From Ryuthela nishihirai (Eukaryota > Arthropoda > Arachnida > Araneae > Heptathelidae): a stretch of 64,000 nucleotides of DNA. Location: the NCBI GenBank assembly GCA_038380435.1, contig JAWZYU010000019.1, positions 29,413,801-29,477,800 of the forward strand, in the 5' to 3' direction. This document shows positions 32,405 to 43,880 of this stretch, one piece after another; the first letter of the stretch is position 1, and every line of letters starts with the position of its first letter. The notes below the pieces were generated by a model, which did no database searches, had not been told where the DNA came from, and saw only the letters and a list, made by a program, of their open reading frames with translations. The translations under genes were made by a program, and so were the position numbers.

Positions 32405-33830
32405 TCATGTTATTATGACGAAGACTGAATTATACTAAAAAAGTAGTATGATATACCCGTACAATGAAGATTCATTATACCAAAGAAGCGTAACATACCC
32501 GTACAATGAAGATTGAATTGAACAAAAGAAGCATGATATACCTTACAATGAAGATTGAATTGCACAAAAGAAGCATGATGTACCCTTACAATGAAGATTG
32601 AATTATACCAAAGAAGTATGACATACCCGCACAATGAAGATTGAATTATGTCAAGGAAGTATGATATGCCCGTACAGTGAAGACTGAATTATACCAAAGT
32701 AGTATGATATACCCGTACAATGAAGATTCATTATCCCAAAGAAGTGTAACATACCCGTACAATGAAGATTGAATTGAACAAGAGAAGCATGATATACCTT
32801 ACAATGAAAATTGAATTGCACAAAAGAAGCATGATATACCCTTACAATGAAGATTAATTATACCAGTGAATTATAATATGTCCGCACAATAAAGATTGAG
32901 TTATAGCAAAGAAGTATTATATACTCGTACAATGAAGATTGGATTATACCAAAGAAGTATGATATACTCTTACAATGAAGATTGAATTATACCAAAGAAG
33001 TATGACATACCCGCACAATCAAGATTGAATTATGTCAAGGAAGTATGATATACCCGTACAGTGAAGACTGAATTATACCAAAGAATTATAATATGTCCGC
33101 ACAATGAAGCTTGAATTATAGCAAAGAAGTGTGATATACTCGTACAATGAAGATTGGATTATACCAAAGAAATATGATATACTCATACAATGAAGATTGA
33201 ATTATACCAAAGAAGTATGACATACCCGCACAATGAAGATTGAATTATGTCAAGGAAGTATGATATACTCGTACAATCAAGATTGATTATACCAAAGAAT
33301 TATAATATGTCCGCACAATGAAGATTGAATTATAGCAAAGAAGTGTGATATACTCGTACAATGAAGATTGGATTATACCAAAGAAGTATGATATACTCAA
33401 ACAATGAAGATTGAATTATACCAAAGAAGTATGACATACCCGCACAATGAAGATTGAATTATGTGAAGGAAGTATGATATACCCGTACAATGAAGATTGA
33501 TTATAAAAAAGAATTATAATATGTCCGCACAATGAAGATTGATTATACCAAAGAATTATAATATATCCGCACAATGAAGATTGAATTATAGCAAAGAAGT
33601 ATGATATACCCTTACAATGAAGTTTGAATTATATCAAAGAAATATGACATACCTGCACAGTGAAGATTGAATTATTCAAAGAAATATGATATATCCTTAA
33701 AATGAAAACTGCATTATACAAAGAAGTATTATATATACCTGAACAATGAATATTGATTATACAAAAGAAGTGTGATATACCCGTACAATGGAGACTGAAT
33801 TATAGCGAAGGAATATTGTCGTATTCGCTC
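32405..33830 (+). repeat. 43-bp satellite array with higher-order units
   Basis: The monomer is AATGAAGATTGAATTATACC plus AAAGAAGTATGATATACCCGTAC. Monomer variants repeat in blocks. The TTATAATATGTCCGCACAAT variant recurs near 32871, 33087, 33301 and 33517, about 215 bp apart (five monomers). Earlier, a six-monomer block (~258 bp) starting ACTGAATTATAC near 32425 recurs near 32683. About 33 monomers in all. Confidence 0.92.
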
Positions 33831-34513
33831 TATGAAAATCAGAATGAATGCCCAAAGATGCAGGATCATAACCTTTTTTTTTTCTTTCTCTCTTTGGAGC
33901 ATTGAAATTCGAAGATCGTAAAGTACTAAAGAAATACGATCGAACCAGTACGATAAATATTGAAAGGTAGGAATGAAGTATAAGCCCTCCTACAATGGAA
34001 ACTGTAATGCACCAAAGAAGTATGATCTTGCAATACGATAAAGAATGGAATATTTCAAAGAGTTTTGAAAAGTATTAAATACTTTTTGTCTGTATTTTCA
34101 CGATAAAAAATTGTTATGAACCAATACGATAGTATCAGGTCGGTGAAAATTCGATTGCTCCGAAGAAGTATGATCATGCTATTGTGCATTTTGTGCTAAA
34201 GTGCGAAGAAAGTGAATTTACCAGCTAACCAGCCTTTTATTAATATTCATAATGTTCTTAAGAATGAAACTTTGCAGCTATGAAACTCTTATGCTCTTAT
34301 GAAACCTGCAGGCTATATTTGTGTAGTATTAATACAGACGGTAGTGATTAGTATTTGAATTAATAAATCACCGTATTTTTGCATTAGGTATGAAATTCAA
34401 ATTGAAGGAATAGGAATTAGAATTAAATCAGTAATGAACAGATAATACGAATAAATACACTGTACACAAAAAAGATTCATATATATATTTTTACTAAACA
34501 TATAATAATCCCG
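33831..34513. other. Spacer between inverted satellite arms
   Basis: Mostly unique AT-rich DNA; the first 350 bp may hold decayed monomers ('caaagaagtatgatc' near 34012 and 34162). Confidence 0.45.
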
Positions 34514-34675
34514 TTGGTAGAGTTGGTTAGCGAGCTTGGCTACTGATCAAAAAGGACCTGGGTTAGAGCCCTGGGTAAGACATGAATACTCGTGCAGTCT
34601 GCTAAAGTCTGGCCTGCCTCAAAGATCTTCTTCTATGGCGTATTAAACTGATAGCCTCCTGTCAGACCTGTAAGA
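34514..34675 (+). mobile_element. SINE-B, diverged
   Basis: Head GTTGGTAGAGTTGGTTAGCG, then GACCTGGGTTAGAGCCCTGG and 'ttaaactgatagcctcctgtcagacct'. The A-rich/T-rich tail is replaced. Confidence 0.82.
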
Positions 34676-34904
34676 CAAAATAGTCCTTTGTAGTCTAAGA
34701 ATTAGAAATTAACTTCTTCCTATCCCACAGAAAAAGTTTCCCTTCATGTTAAATATAATACATAGAGAAGAGGAATATTTATAACTTTATCGAAACAATA
34801 TCAAGCTAAGACATAATGCACTGCTAACATAGAAAATGTCACACCAGGAAATATTTGTCGACAATGACTGGGAGACGTCATCGGAAATCTTACCGATCTC
34901 TCCG

Positions 34905-35300
34905 AGGTATATATATATAATACTTCTTTGGTATAATGCAATCTTCATTGTAAAGGTACATCATACTTCTTTGGTATAATGCAATCTTCATTGTAAAGGT
35001 ATATCATACTTCTTTGGTATAATTCATTTTTCATTTTACGAGTATATCATACTTCTTTGGTATAATCAATCTTCATTGTACGGGTATATCATACTTCTTT
35101 TGTATAATTCAATCTTCACTGTGCAGGTATGTCATATTTCTTTGATATAATTCAAACTTTATTGTAAGGGTATATCATACTTCTTTGGTATAATTCAGTC
35201 TTCACTGTACGGGTATATCATACTTCCTTGATGTAATTCAATCTTCATTGTGCTGGTATGTCATACTTCTTTGGTATAATTCAGTCTTCATTGTACGGAC
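34905..35300 (-). repeat. 43-bp satellite, inverted arm
   Basis: The same monomer as 32405-33830 in reverse complement (ATCATACTTCTTTGGTATAA ... CTTCATTGTACGGGTAT), nine units. It ends where a Tc1-like relic begins. Confidence 0.92.
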
Positions 35301-35800
35301 ACCTTTATTAGAGAATTTATCAAAGGACTATGTACGGCTGGTTGGTCCCTGAGTCGCATCGCAGCGGAAAGGCATCCGGATGCAGCAACTGCCGGCCGAA
35401 TTTGGCGACAGTGGTTGAATCAAGGTAACGTAGTCGCCGTAGTGGGAGTGCACGTAGGCGGACGTCCGAATGCCTCAATCACCGCATTCGACGGCAAGCC
35501 GCAGCAGCCCCTCAATCAGTGGACTACATTCGACACAGTGTATAGGCAACTACAGATATCCCCATGTCGACATGGACTGTGAATCGCAGATTGGCTGAAG
35601 GAGGTTTGCGCTCTCACCAGCCATTGCAGCGACTGCCACTCATCGCAGTACATCGTTGCGAAAGGTTGCAGTGGCACTGTACCAAACATGCGTGGAGGGA
35701 TGAATGGAATCATATCGTATTCAGCGACGAGTCTCGCTTCTGTCGATTGGTGATCTCCATTTGAGAGTTTGGAGACGACGGGTCGCCAGGCTGATCATCA
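35301..35800 (+). pseudogene. Tc1-like transposase fragment
   Basis: Conceptual segments in order: a helix-turn-helix-like start (ERHPDAATAGRIWRQW near 35360-35415), VNRRLAEGGLRSHQPLQRLP (35580-35640) and EWNHIVFSDESRF (35704-35745). The last contains the first catalytic aspartate of the DDE triad typical of Tc1 transposases. A frameshift lies between the parts, and everything after the first aspartate is missing. Locally GC-richer than its surroundings, as expected of a more recently acquired element. Not functional. Confidence 0.85.
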
Positions 35801-36142
35801 TCATCAGTTTATTATAATAGTAAGGTTAAATAAAATAAAAAAGTAAGGTTAGAAACAGCATATATTTATAATACTCTTATTAACCTAAGAGCATCTAAGT
35901 TCCATGGAGGTAGGAAGAAGGGGAGGCGCACCATCGCTTGTCGCGTATTGCTTCTATCAAGCGTCGCCATATTGCTCCTAGTCCTAAGCGTGCTATCACT
36001 GTTCTAACAAACGACAGAATGTGTTTGAAAAATAGGTACGTGCGTAGTATATGGATGTCTAAATAAGCCTTCGTAAACGATCAAAAGGATAACATTTCAT
36101 AAGTAATGCTAAAATTTTGCTTTGTAAATTGAAACCTTTTTT
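35801..36142. other. Unassigned sequence
   Basis: Nothing recognised. Confidence 0.4.
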
Positions 36143-36182
36143 GCCTCTGTTCACTTAGGGTTGGCAACCCAGAAGCAAACAA
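36143..36182 (-). mobile_element. LINE 5' UTR sliver
   Basis: CTCTGTTCACTTAGGGTTGG-CAACCCAGAAGCAAACA resembles 14424-14458 (CACTTAGGCCTGGCAACTCA-CAAGCAAACAG), part of the LINE 5' UTR in complement. It abuts the minisatellite element. Confidence 0.55.
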
Positions 36183-36615
36183 TCTTAGAGTTCGCAAAAT
36201 TCGAAGTGATCAGCAAAATTAAGATTAGATGTAAAAATTGTGATTTTTTTTCCTGTAAAATTATGGCAAGTTGCCAAGATCGAGACAACTTGGCAAAATT
36301 CGAAGCCACTTTGTAAAATACAGGCTGGTTTTGCGAAATTAAGGTTGTTTGTGAAAAATTGAGCAAGCTTTGTTAAATGAAGGTGAGCTTCGGCAATTCA
36401 CAGTGACTTTCTATTTCTAAAATTCATGTTTGATTTTGATTTTTTCTAGATATGTCAACCTCCCCACACACACACTTAGCTAAATGCACGATGCGTCGTT
36501 AACAGAGATATAATATATGTCAAGGTCTTAGTTTCTCATTTGTCAAAATTCGAATTTCGAGCTGGAAATTCTTCGATCTCTTCTCCCCCAACCATAGATC
36601 TTCGCTACTCCCCTG
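36183..36615 (+). mobile_element. hAT-like minisatellite element (copy 3, left-truncated)
   Basis: Minisatellite words (GTTCGCAAAATTCGAAGTGA, TTGGCAAAATTCGAAGCCAC) run to the family terminus CCATAGATCTTCGCTACTCC-CCTG at 36615. The left end and TSD were not found. Confidence 0.78.
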
Positions 36616-36840
36616 GCCGCATTATATTGTCTCCTTGCCCATCGCATTCATGTAATCCCTCAGAAAATAAATTCCTTCTTCCCCACCTACTTGTGTGGTA
36701 AGTTTCTTCTCATTTCGTGCATTCCTTCATGGTGTGGCATTTGCTATGTTGAGCTGTGTGTATTGATTTCTTTTTATTGTTGATAAACTGTTCTAATACA
36801 ATACTTCTGGGTTTTTTTTTTTTTTTTTTTTTTTGGGGGG
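36616..36840. other. Unassigned sequence ending in T/G runs
   Basis: Ends with about 20 T followed by about 12 G at 36814-36846, directly before a SINE-A tail. Confidence 0.5.
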
Positions 36841-36843
36841 GGG

Positions 36844-37200
36844 GGGTTGTTTTCCCTCTGAGCGGCACTTTTTTGCACACAATGGGCTAAATGGCCAGGT
36901 CACAAGACCCCGATAAGATTGAGGTAGGGGACCCACTGGAAAAGTGTTGGGATACAGATGGTAGTTTCCCGTTAAGGCCATCCAGCGTGTTATTTAACGC
37001 GCACAGTTTACGGCTCTCCCGCACACGGGCCATGGCGTAACGTCCCATCCGACAGAAAGCGGTCTTTCCAAACCCATCGGTGTCCCCTACTGACAGAAGG
37101 CAGGGAGTTTTGCGGAGATAAACCTCAACGTTGGCCCAGGCGGGACTCGAACCTGGAAACTTCAGAATACGAGCCTGCCGCGCTACCAATTGGGCTACCA
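36844..37200 (-). mobile_element. SINE-A, full length
   Basis: From GGTTGTTTTCCCTCTGAGCG to the head complement ACCAATTGGGCTACCATTG. Moderately diverged. Confidence 0.9.
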
Positions 37201-37299
37201 TTGTTTGTTTGTTTTTAATGCAGGAATAATTTCTATTGTTTTAATTCTGAGATTTTTTATCGCGTAATCAGCAAAATAGCTACGTCACAAGAAACGTGC

Positions 37300-37693
37300 G
37301 TGGGTTGGGTTGGGTTGTTTTACCTCTGAGCGGCACTTTTTTGCACACCATGGGCTAAATGGCCAGGTCACATGGACCCCGTAGGCTCAGAGAAGGTTGG
37401 GGGAGGGAACCCACTGGAACAGCTGTTGGGAGACAGATGGTAGCCTCCCGTCAAGGCCATCCAGCGTGTTCTTTAACGTGCACAGGGTATGGCTCTCCCG
37501 CACACGGGGCCACGGCTTAACGTCCCATCCGACGGACGGCGGCCTTTCCAAGCCCATCGGTGTCCCCTACTGACCGTGGGCAGGGAGGGGGAATTTTGCG
37601 GAGATAAATCTCAACGCTGACCCAGCTGGGACTCGAACCTGGGAACTACAGATTACGAGCCTGGCGCGCTACCGACTGAGCCACCCCCGCCCC
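37300..37693 (-). mobile_element. SINE-A, full length, near consensus, 8-bp TSD
   Basis: From GTGGGTTGGGTTGGGTTGTT to GAGCCACCCCCGCCCC. AAACGTGC at 37292-37299 and 37694-37701. One of the least diverged copies, so probably young. Confidence 0.94.
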
Positions 37694-37790
37694 AAACGTG
37701 CATGCACAGAGTATGTCGTTCACGCACATGAAACCACATTTTAGCATGACCACATTTATTGAGTCCACATTATGAGCTACATTTTATGAG

Positions 37791-38128
37791 ACATCCGACG
37801 GACGGCGGCCTTTCCGAGTCCTTCGGTGTTTCCTTTCTCAGCGAAGGCAGGATAGGGGTTAAAAATAAATAAATAAATAAATAAATACCCCCTCAAGCAG
37901 CTGCTTGTCACAAAGGTCTGACAGGAGCCTGTCAGTTTATATGCAGTAATAGAAGGTCTGTGAGGATGGCAGGACCTCAGCAGAAAAACAACACGAACAT
38001 TCATGCCTTACCCGGGGCTCGTATCCCTTAGATCAGTAGCCAAGCGCGCTAACCACTCGCAACGCTGGCACAGTTGGGACTCGAATCTGAGAACTGGAGT
38101 TACGAGCCTAGCACGCCACCCCGCCCCC
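37791..38128 (-). mobile_element. SINE-A fragment split by SINE-B
   Basis: 37791-37862 (CATCCGACGGACGGCGGCCT onwards) and 38060-38128 (CAACGCTGGCACAGTTGGGA to GCCACCCCGCCCC) join as the SINE-A 5' half. Confidence 0.88.
37863..38059 (-). mobile_element. SINE-B inserted in SINE-A
   Basis: Starts with an (AAAT) tail, AATACCCCCTCAAGCAGCTG, and ends at the head complement CAAGCGCGCTAACCACTCG. The B-box region is shortened (GGGGCTCGTATCCCTTAG). Confidence 0.92.
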
Positions 38129-38563
38129 TCTAGTAATAGCAACTATGCGCTTACGTGGTGTGATATTAAGTCAGAGTTCCAGCGCATTGCTTCACAAAAA
38201 ATGCAATTGGTATTTTTTTGATTTGCGGTTTCTTGGGTTACTTTCCGTATGCCTATTTTTTAGCATATTCTGTTGATTTCGACCATTTGTTCACTACGAT
38301 ACGAGTGATAAAGTGGAAAAAATTAACTTAAATGACGCAAAAAACAAAATAATTTTAGTCTAAAATACGACAAAGTTGTGTAAAACTTTTTCAACGTATT
38401 TGTTTATTTTTGTTACAAAAACTGGGGTTTCAGAGCATGGAATGAAGCTTACCTTTTGCTGCGTAATAAAGTTTAAATTTTCGTGATGATATTTTTTTCA
38501 TTTATTTATTTGTTTCTCAAAAAAAAAAAGGGGGATTTTGGGCCGATTTTAAGTGAAGAATAT
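38129..38563. other. Unassigned AT-rich sequence
   Basis: Nothing recognised. Confidence 0.45.
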
Positions 38564-39325
38564 CTGGGGTATCTCAGTCGCTATCGCACCAGGCTCATAA
38601 TCTGCCAATCCCAGTTTCAAGTCCCTCTTGGGCCAGCATATATACAGTAATTATCTCCCAAAACGCCTTGCCCATCCTCGATCAGTAGGGGATACCAACG
38701 GGCCTGGAAAGATCACCGTCCGTCGGATGGAACGATAAACCGTGGCAACGTATGCAGGAGAAGCATATCATGTGCACGTTAAAGAAAACGCTGGATGGCT
38801 TCACGGCAACCAACCATCTGTCCTGTAGGTCCCATTCCCCCAACCTTTTCTGAGCCCTTGGAGTCCTTGTGACCTAGCCATTTAGCCCATTGTGTGCAAA
38901 ATAGGTTGTTGGGTTGTTTTACCTCTGAGCGGCACTTTTTTGCACACCATGGGCTAAATGGCCAGGTTACCTGGACCCCGAAGATTCAGTGAAGGTTGGG
39001 GGAGGGGATCCACTGGAACACCTGTTGGGAGACAGATGGTAGCCTCCCGTCAAGGCCATCCAGCGTGTTCTTTAACGTGCACAGGGTATGGTTCTCCCGC
39101 ACACGGGGCCACGGCTTAACGTCCTATCCGACGGACGGTGGCCTTTACAAGCCCATCGGTGTCCCCTACTGACCGTGGACAGGGCGGGGAATTTTGCAGA
39201 GATAAATCTCAACGCTGACCCAGCTGGGACTCGAACCTCGGAACTACAGATTACGAGCCTGGCGCGCTACCGACTGAGCCACCCCGGCCCCTGCAAAATA
39301 GTGTAGCTCAGAATTAAAACAACCT
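38564..39325 (+). mobile_element. Older SINE-A split by a younger SINE-A
   Basis: The left part, 38564-38904 (head CTGGGGTATCTCAGTCGCTA to TTGTGTGCAAAATAG), and the right part, 39292-39325 (TGCAAAATAGTGTAGCTCAG to 'aaaacaacc'), join into a complete 3' end once 38905-39291 is removed. Confidence 0.92.
38905..39291 (-). mobile_element. SINE-A inserted in SINE-A, 10-bp TSD
   Basis: From GTTGTTGGGTTGTTTTACCT to CACCCCGGCCCC. Exact TSD TGCAAAATAG at 38895-38904 and 39292-39301. Near consensus. Confidence 0.95.
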
Positions 39326-40350
39326 ATCGTGTACAAAAAAAGTTTCCTCTGGAACAGTGAATAAATATTCCTTTTTCTAATCACAACACTAGCTTGTGTG
39401 CAATGTGCTATCAGTTGGAAAACTGTTTAAATGCAAATAACAATGTCTCTAGAATTATAATTTTTCACACGACACATTCTCCTGATAAAGCAACTTATGC
39501 TCCACCGTGTACTTCGCAGACTTCTCAGGAATCGCATGCGTCTCTTCGAAGCACGATTTGACTTACCCTACTCTCTGCTCACCAAAACAACTCCGTCAAG
39601 GCTGTGTCACATGATCAAAAATAATCGAAAGAAATTGCTGTCCAAATCAGAAAAAGAAATGTTTGAGCAAATTAATGTACGTATGAGAGAATACTCCAAT
39701 TCCCTATTCTGTTCCTTCTGTTGAAACATTAGAATGTCCCCGACTCATTGTCCCGAAGGTCGACATCAAGATTTGTCGACGTGCTGTGCTCGAAAGCACA
39801 TTTCCATAAAATCTGCATTCACGTGGCCGGGTGAGCAAACAACTGCATCTGCACCTGTGGAAAATTCAAAACGACACATGGTAATTCGCGTGCGATTATC
39901 CTCGACGAAAACGCTAACGTCGTCAGTTAGTTTAATTGACGCTGTCGAGGTCATGAATATTTACCACTTTCCGTTCCTGCTCTGTAATTTTTAGGAGAAA
40001 AATGAACGACATTCGAATCGGCTCAACAAACTTTCGACATTAGCATTCTGAGGCAAACTAAGAGGAATATATTTTTGCTACAGGTGTTAAGAAAGCTAGG
40101 GAAGAAAAGTAATCTTAAACATAGCGCTGATTGCTATAAAAATGCCAGCAATAGAGTAAGTTGTAAAGAGCGGAGACGATCTAGGGGTTGGGGAAAGGAG
40201 ACAGCTCTCCCCTCTACCTTTTAGAATGCCAATAACCCAAACGGAGGCGGGAAAATATATTAAAAATATGCATTTCTGCTATTAATTTGGATTTTTTGTG
40301 GTAGAGAAGACTGAACCTGTCTAGTGGTTAGGGTATCTCATTACTAACCA
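39326..40350. other. Unassigned sequence with unclassified frames
   Basis: 39497-39724 (+, 75 codons) and 39734-39994 (+, 86 codons) lie in a locally GC-richer patch, and 39766-39954 is also open on the minus strand. I recognise no domain in any of them. An acceptor-like AAAATTACAG precedes 39977 on the minus strand, so a minus-strand exon is possible but unproven. Confidence 0.3.
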
Positions 40351-40718
40351 GTTGGGTTGTTTTAATCTCTGAGCGGCACTTTTTGCACACACTGGGCTAA
40401 ATGGCCAGGTCATAAGGACCCGAGAGCTCAGAAAAGGTTGGGGGGAGAGGACCCACTGGATAGCTGTTTGGAGACAGATGGCAATCTCCCGACAACTCCA
40501 TCCAGCATGTTCTTTAACGTGCAGAGAATATGGCTATCCCCACACGATTCCACGACCTAACATTCCATCCGAATGATGGCAGTTTTTCCAAGCCCATTGG
40601 TGTCCCCTACTGACCAAAGGCAGCGACATTTGTGGAGATAAATCTGAACGCTGGGAATCGAATCTGGGAACTGCAGATTACAATTCTGGTGTGCAACCAA
40701 CTGAACCACCCCCGCCCC
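40351..40718 (-). mobile_element. SINE-A, full length
   Basis: From GTTGGGTTGTTTTAATCTCT to CACCCCCGCCCC. There is a deletion in the B-box region (GGGAATCGAATCTGGGAACT). Confidence 0.9.
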
Positions 40719-40850
40719 TACTAAACAAATAGGCATGTCCCTGTTTATGTGTTTGCATGAGAAACCAAGACAAGCCTAATATAGCTTCTCAGTTTTCTCT
40801 ATCCTTTGTGTAGGAAGTATTATGATTCTTTCCTTTAAAAAAATAAAGAG

Positions 40851-41268
40851 GGTCGAGTTGTTTTACCTGTGAGCAGTACGTTTTGCGCACAATAGTCTAA
40901 ATGGCTAGGTCACAAGGACCTCAAGGGCTCAGCGAAAGTTGGAGGAAGGGGACTCATTACACATCTATTACAAATGCAACAGCCTATACTGATTATTATT
41001 ACAACAACTATATTACAACAGCTATATAGATGGAAACCTTTCGTTAAAGCCAACCAGCGTGTTTTTAACACGCAGGTTTTTTCCGCTGCAGAGGGTAGGA
41101 CTTTCCTGCATACGGATACGTGGTTTAACGGCCCATATATGCATCCTTTCTAACAGAGGCTGAACTAGATTTAACTGTAATAATTCTAAGGGCTGGCATA
41201 AGTGAAACTCGAACCTGGGAATTGCTTTTTATGAGTCTAGCACGATACGGTCGGAGCCACCCCACCAC
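40851..41268 (-). mobile_element. SINE-A, diverged, with internal insertion
   Basis: From GGTCGAGTTGTTTTACCTGT to CGGAGCCACCCCACC. About 70 bp of AT-rich sequence (ACAACAACTATATTACAACA region, 40955-41030) replaces the 'ctggaacagctgttgg' block. Confidence 0.82.
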
Positions 41269-41486
41269 GCTTCCTTCAATACTTCCACTAGATTGAGTAG
41301 CAATGCAATAATAGAATCCAGGGACCTCCAAATTAGCATATTCACATTATGCAAACAAATCATATTATGCTCTATCTATTATCCCTCCACATACGAGTGC
41401 AGTTATGGCAACCGCTTTTGAGATTGTGTACCAAAATTACAGAAATAAAAAATCATATTTTGGCTCACGTGCTAACTTTGCAAAAA

Positions 41487-41692
41487 TTAAAATAAATAAA
41501 TAAATACCTCTTTAAGCAACTGCTTGCCACAAAAGTCTGACAGAAGCCTGTCGGTTTATACGCCATAGTAGAAGGTGTGTGAGGAAGACGAGACTCAGCA
41601 GAAAAACAACACAAACATCCATGCCTTACCCGTTGCTCGAATCCAGGTCTCCTTGATCAGTAGCCAAAAGTACTAACCACTCTGCCTTATCT
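41487..41692 (-). mobile_element. SINE-B, full length, diverged
   Basis: AAATAAATAAATACCTCTTT tail, body, and head complement AAAAGTACTAACCACTCTGC. Confidence 0.88.
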
Positions 41693-42381
41693 TGAAGCAA
41701 CATTTTTATACTAGCTAAGGTGTGAATGTAAATGTAGCTAGGTATTAACTGAAAGGAGAGCTATGCTCCAATCCCATGTGATGATGCATAGAACCGGACA
41801 GGTCTAGCACCTAATGTCCGACCCCGCCTTCTCGTGGTACAAACCGTTAGTACCTTTCACAAGAGATACTCTATTGTGCAAGTGAACGGAATGGGAAGGC
41901 TGCCAGTTTAATATGTTCTACTGATCTGGACAACTATGGCTACTTTCCTTTTTTTCTACATTTCTGAGGAGTGGTCAACCACCAGGACTCTATAACCTAT
42001 TGGACTGGACTGGATTAAGGTTCTGAGCTTGATTATGGATCCTGAATTTGCTGCAAAGGTTGTCTTCTGTGGAGAGAAATTCTGTCGCTGTTTTTTTTTT
42101 TCTGTTTGTTTGTGGGTTAACAGCCCCGACTGAATAGAATCACAGAATATGTTTTATCAGCTGATGGATAATCCTGAACAGAGGTCATCGCAGGCACCTG
42201 AACTCTTTGCTTCTACTGGCATCGTCAAATTATACATTGGAGGAAGTCTTCCAGTGTAGTTGGCTTCAGTCTTTAGTGGTGGGGAATGGGTCTTTGACCC
42301 ATGCCTGCGATTAGGGGGCTGTTTGATATTGTCGGCATTCCCTCTTACAATAAGCATACTTTCTTTAAACATCCCACTAAC

Positions 42382-42834
42382 CATTTTCTCTCCATAGGTA
42401 ATTGGAATGTGAGGACTCTGCACAAAGCTTATTCTCTTGATGTCCTCGCACAAGAATTCCATCGTTATAATTTAGATATTCTCGGCTTGCAAGAGACCAG
42501 ATGGATAGATACAGGTCAGATTCTTAAAAATAATCTTGAATATCTCTTTTAAGGAAGGGAAGATAATAAGCATCACCAAGGCGTGGGTCTGCTTCTCAGC
42601 AGATACGCTAGTGCTCTTCTAGGATGTGAGTGCATTAATGAAAGGTTTCTTACAGCAAAATTTCAGACAAGCATTAAAGACTTGAATGTTATGTGCTGTT
42701 ATGCCCCCACTGAGGATGCCGATGAGGATGATAAGGATAGGTTTTACGGACAACTTCAGAATATTTTAAATTCTGTCAAGAAAGGGGATATTACCCTTGT
42801 TCTAGGTGACTTCAATGCCAAAGTTGGACTCTGA
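42382..42834 (+). pseudogene. LINE APE-type endonuclease domain
   Basis: The first frame contains IGNWNVRTLHKAYS and LGLQETRWID; the second contains CCYAPTEDADEDDKDRFYGQ and LVLGDFNAKVG. The N, E (QET), Y (YAPT) and D/N (GDFN) boxes are the catalytic and metal-binding signatures of the exonuclease/endonuclease/phosphatase fold, which nicks target DNA to prime reverse transcription. A stop near 42550 and a frame change separate the halves, and a stop follows GDFNAKVGL. A relic. Confidence 0.9.
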
Positions 42835-43211
42835 CCTTTGTGGAAGAGTGATAGGCCCTTTTGGTATTGGTAGCTGCAATGGCAATGGGCAACGTCTCCT
42901 AAAGGTAAGTAAACTTAATGGTGTCAGAATAACTAACACCTATTACAAACACCGCGACATACCATTATGAAGTTACACATGTTTTTCACCAGATGGGCTG
43001 CTTTAGAATATGATTAGATTATATATTAATTAACACAAATGTGCTAGTTCTGTTATTAATACCAAGTCATATAGGGGAGCTGAAATTGGATTTGACCATT
43101 ACCTTGTTAAAAGTGTCTTCCAAATTAAACTTAAGAAGTGTTGTGCTAAAATTAAAAATTTTACCTATAATTCCTGAGCTCTGAAAGACCCAGTTATAGC
43201 TAAAGCTTACC

Positions 43212-43577
43212 ATGATAGGTTACTTAGTCATTACGTATGACAGTCATGGTTTGCTTACTACTGAAGTTGAGGAAGAATGGTACCGTTTTAATCAGGCCTT
43301 TCTTGAAACTAACAATACTCTTTTAGGAAACAAGGAGCAGAGGAGACAAAATTATCCCAGTTATAAGGCACTTGAGCTTATTTCAGAAAGAAATAACTGC
43401 AGGAATGTCCTTAATCTATATCCTACTAGTCCTAACAAAAAGCATTACAGAGAGCTTAATAAGCGTGTAAAGGATCGGTTAGCTGCTGATAATAATCTTT
43501 GGTTTGATGACTTGGCTGACAAAACCGAGGAAACAGTTAGACAGCACAACAGAAGGGGAGCTGTACTAGATAATTAA
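43212..43577 (+). pseudogene. LINE linker region
   Basis: Contains FNQAFLETNNTLLGNKEQRR and a KHYRELNKRVKDRLAADNN segment, the same order as the minus-strand copy near 11122-10600. No catalytic motif. Confidence 0.8.
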
Positions 43578-43880
43578 TGTTTAGTATGGTAGAAAACAGA
43601 CAGGTATACAGAGATTGAAGGATAAACAAGGTAAGTGGAAGGTGAGGATTCTGTCATGGCTAGGTGGGCTGAACATTTCAGTAATGTTCTAAACAATGTG
43701 GTTAGTTCTACTCCCATTGTTTGTAATGATGATAGATGAATTACGGGCTTTAATGTTGGCCCTATAACACAATCTGAAGTTATTTTCACTGTTTCTAAAT
43801 TTAAACTTCATAAATCGCCAGGGGTAGATTAAATTACTACAGAAATGCTTGGAGCTAGGAATGTTTCAGTTACCACATGG

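Noticed and set aside
39497..39994. Possible two-exon gene
   Set aside because: Frames on both strands, no recognisable domain, and the splice signals are weak. Kept only as an unassigned stretch.
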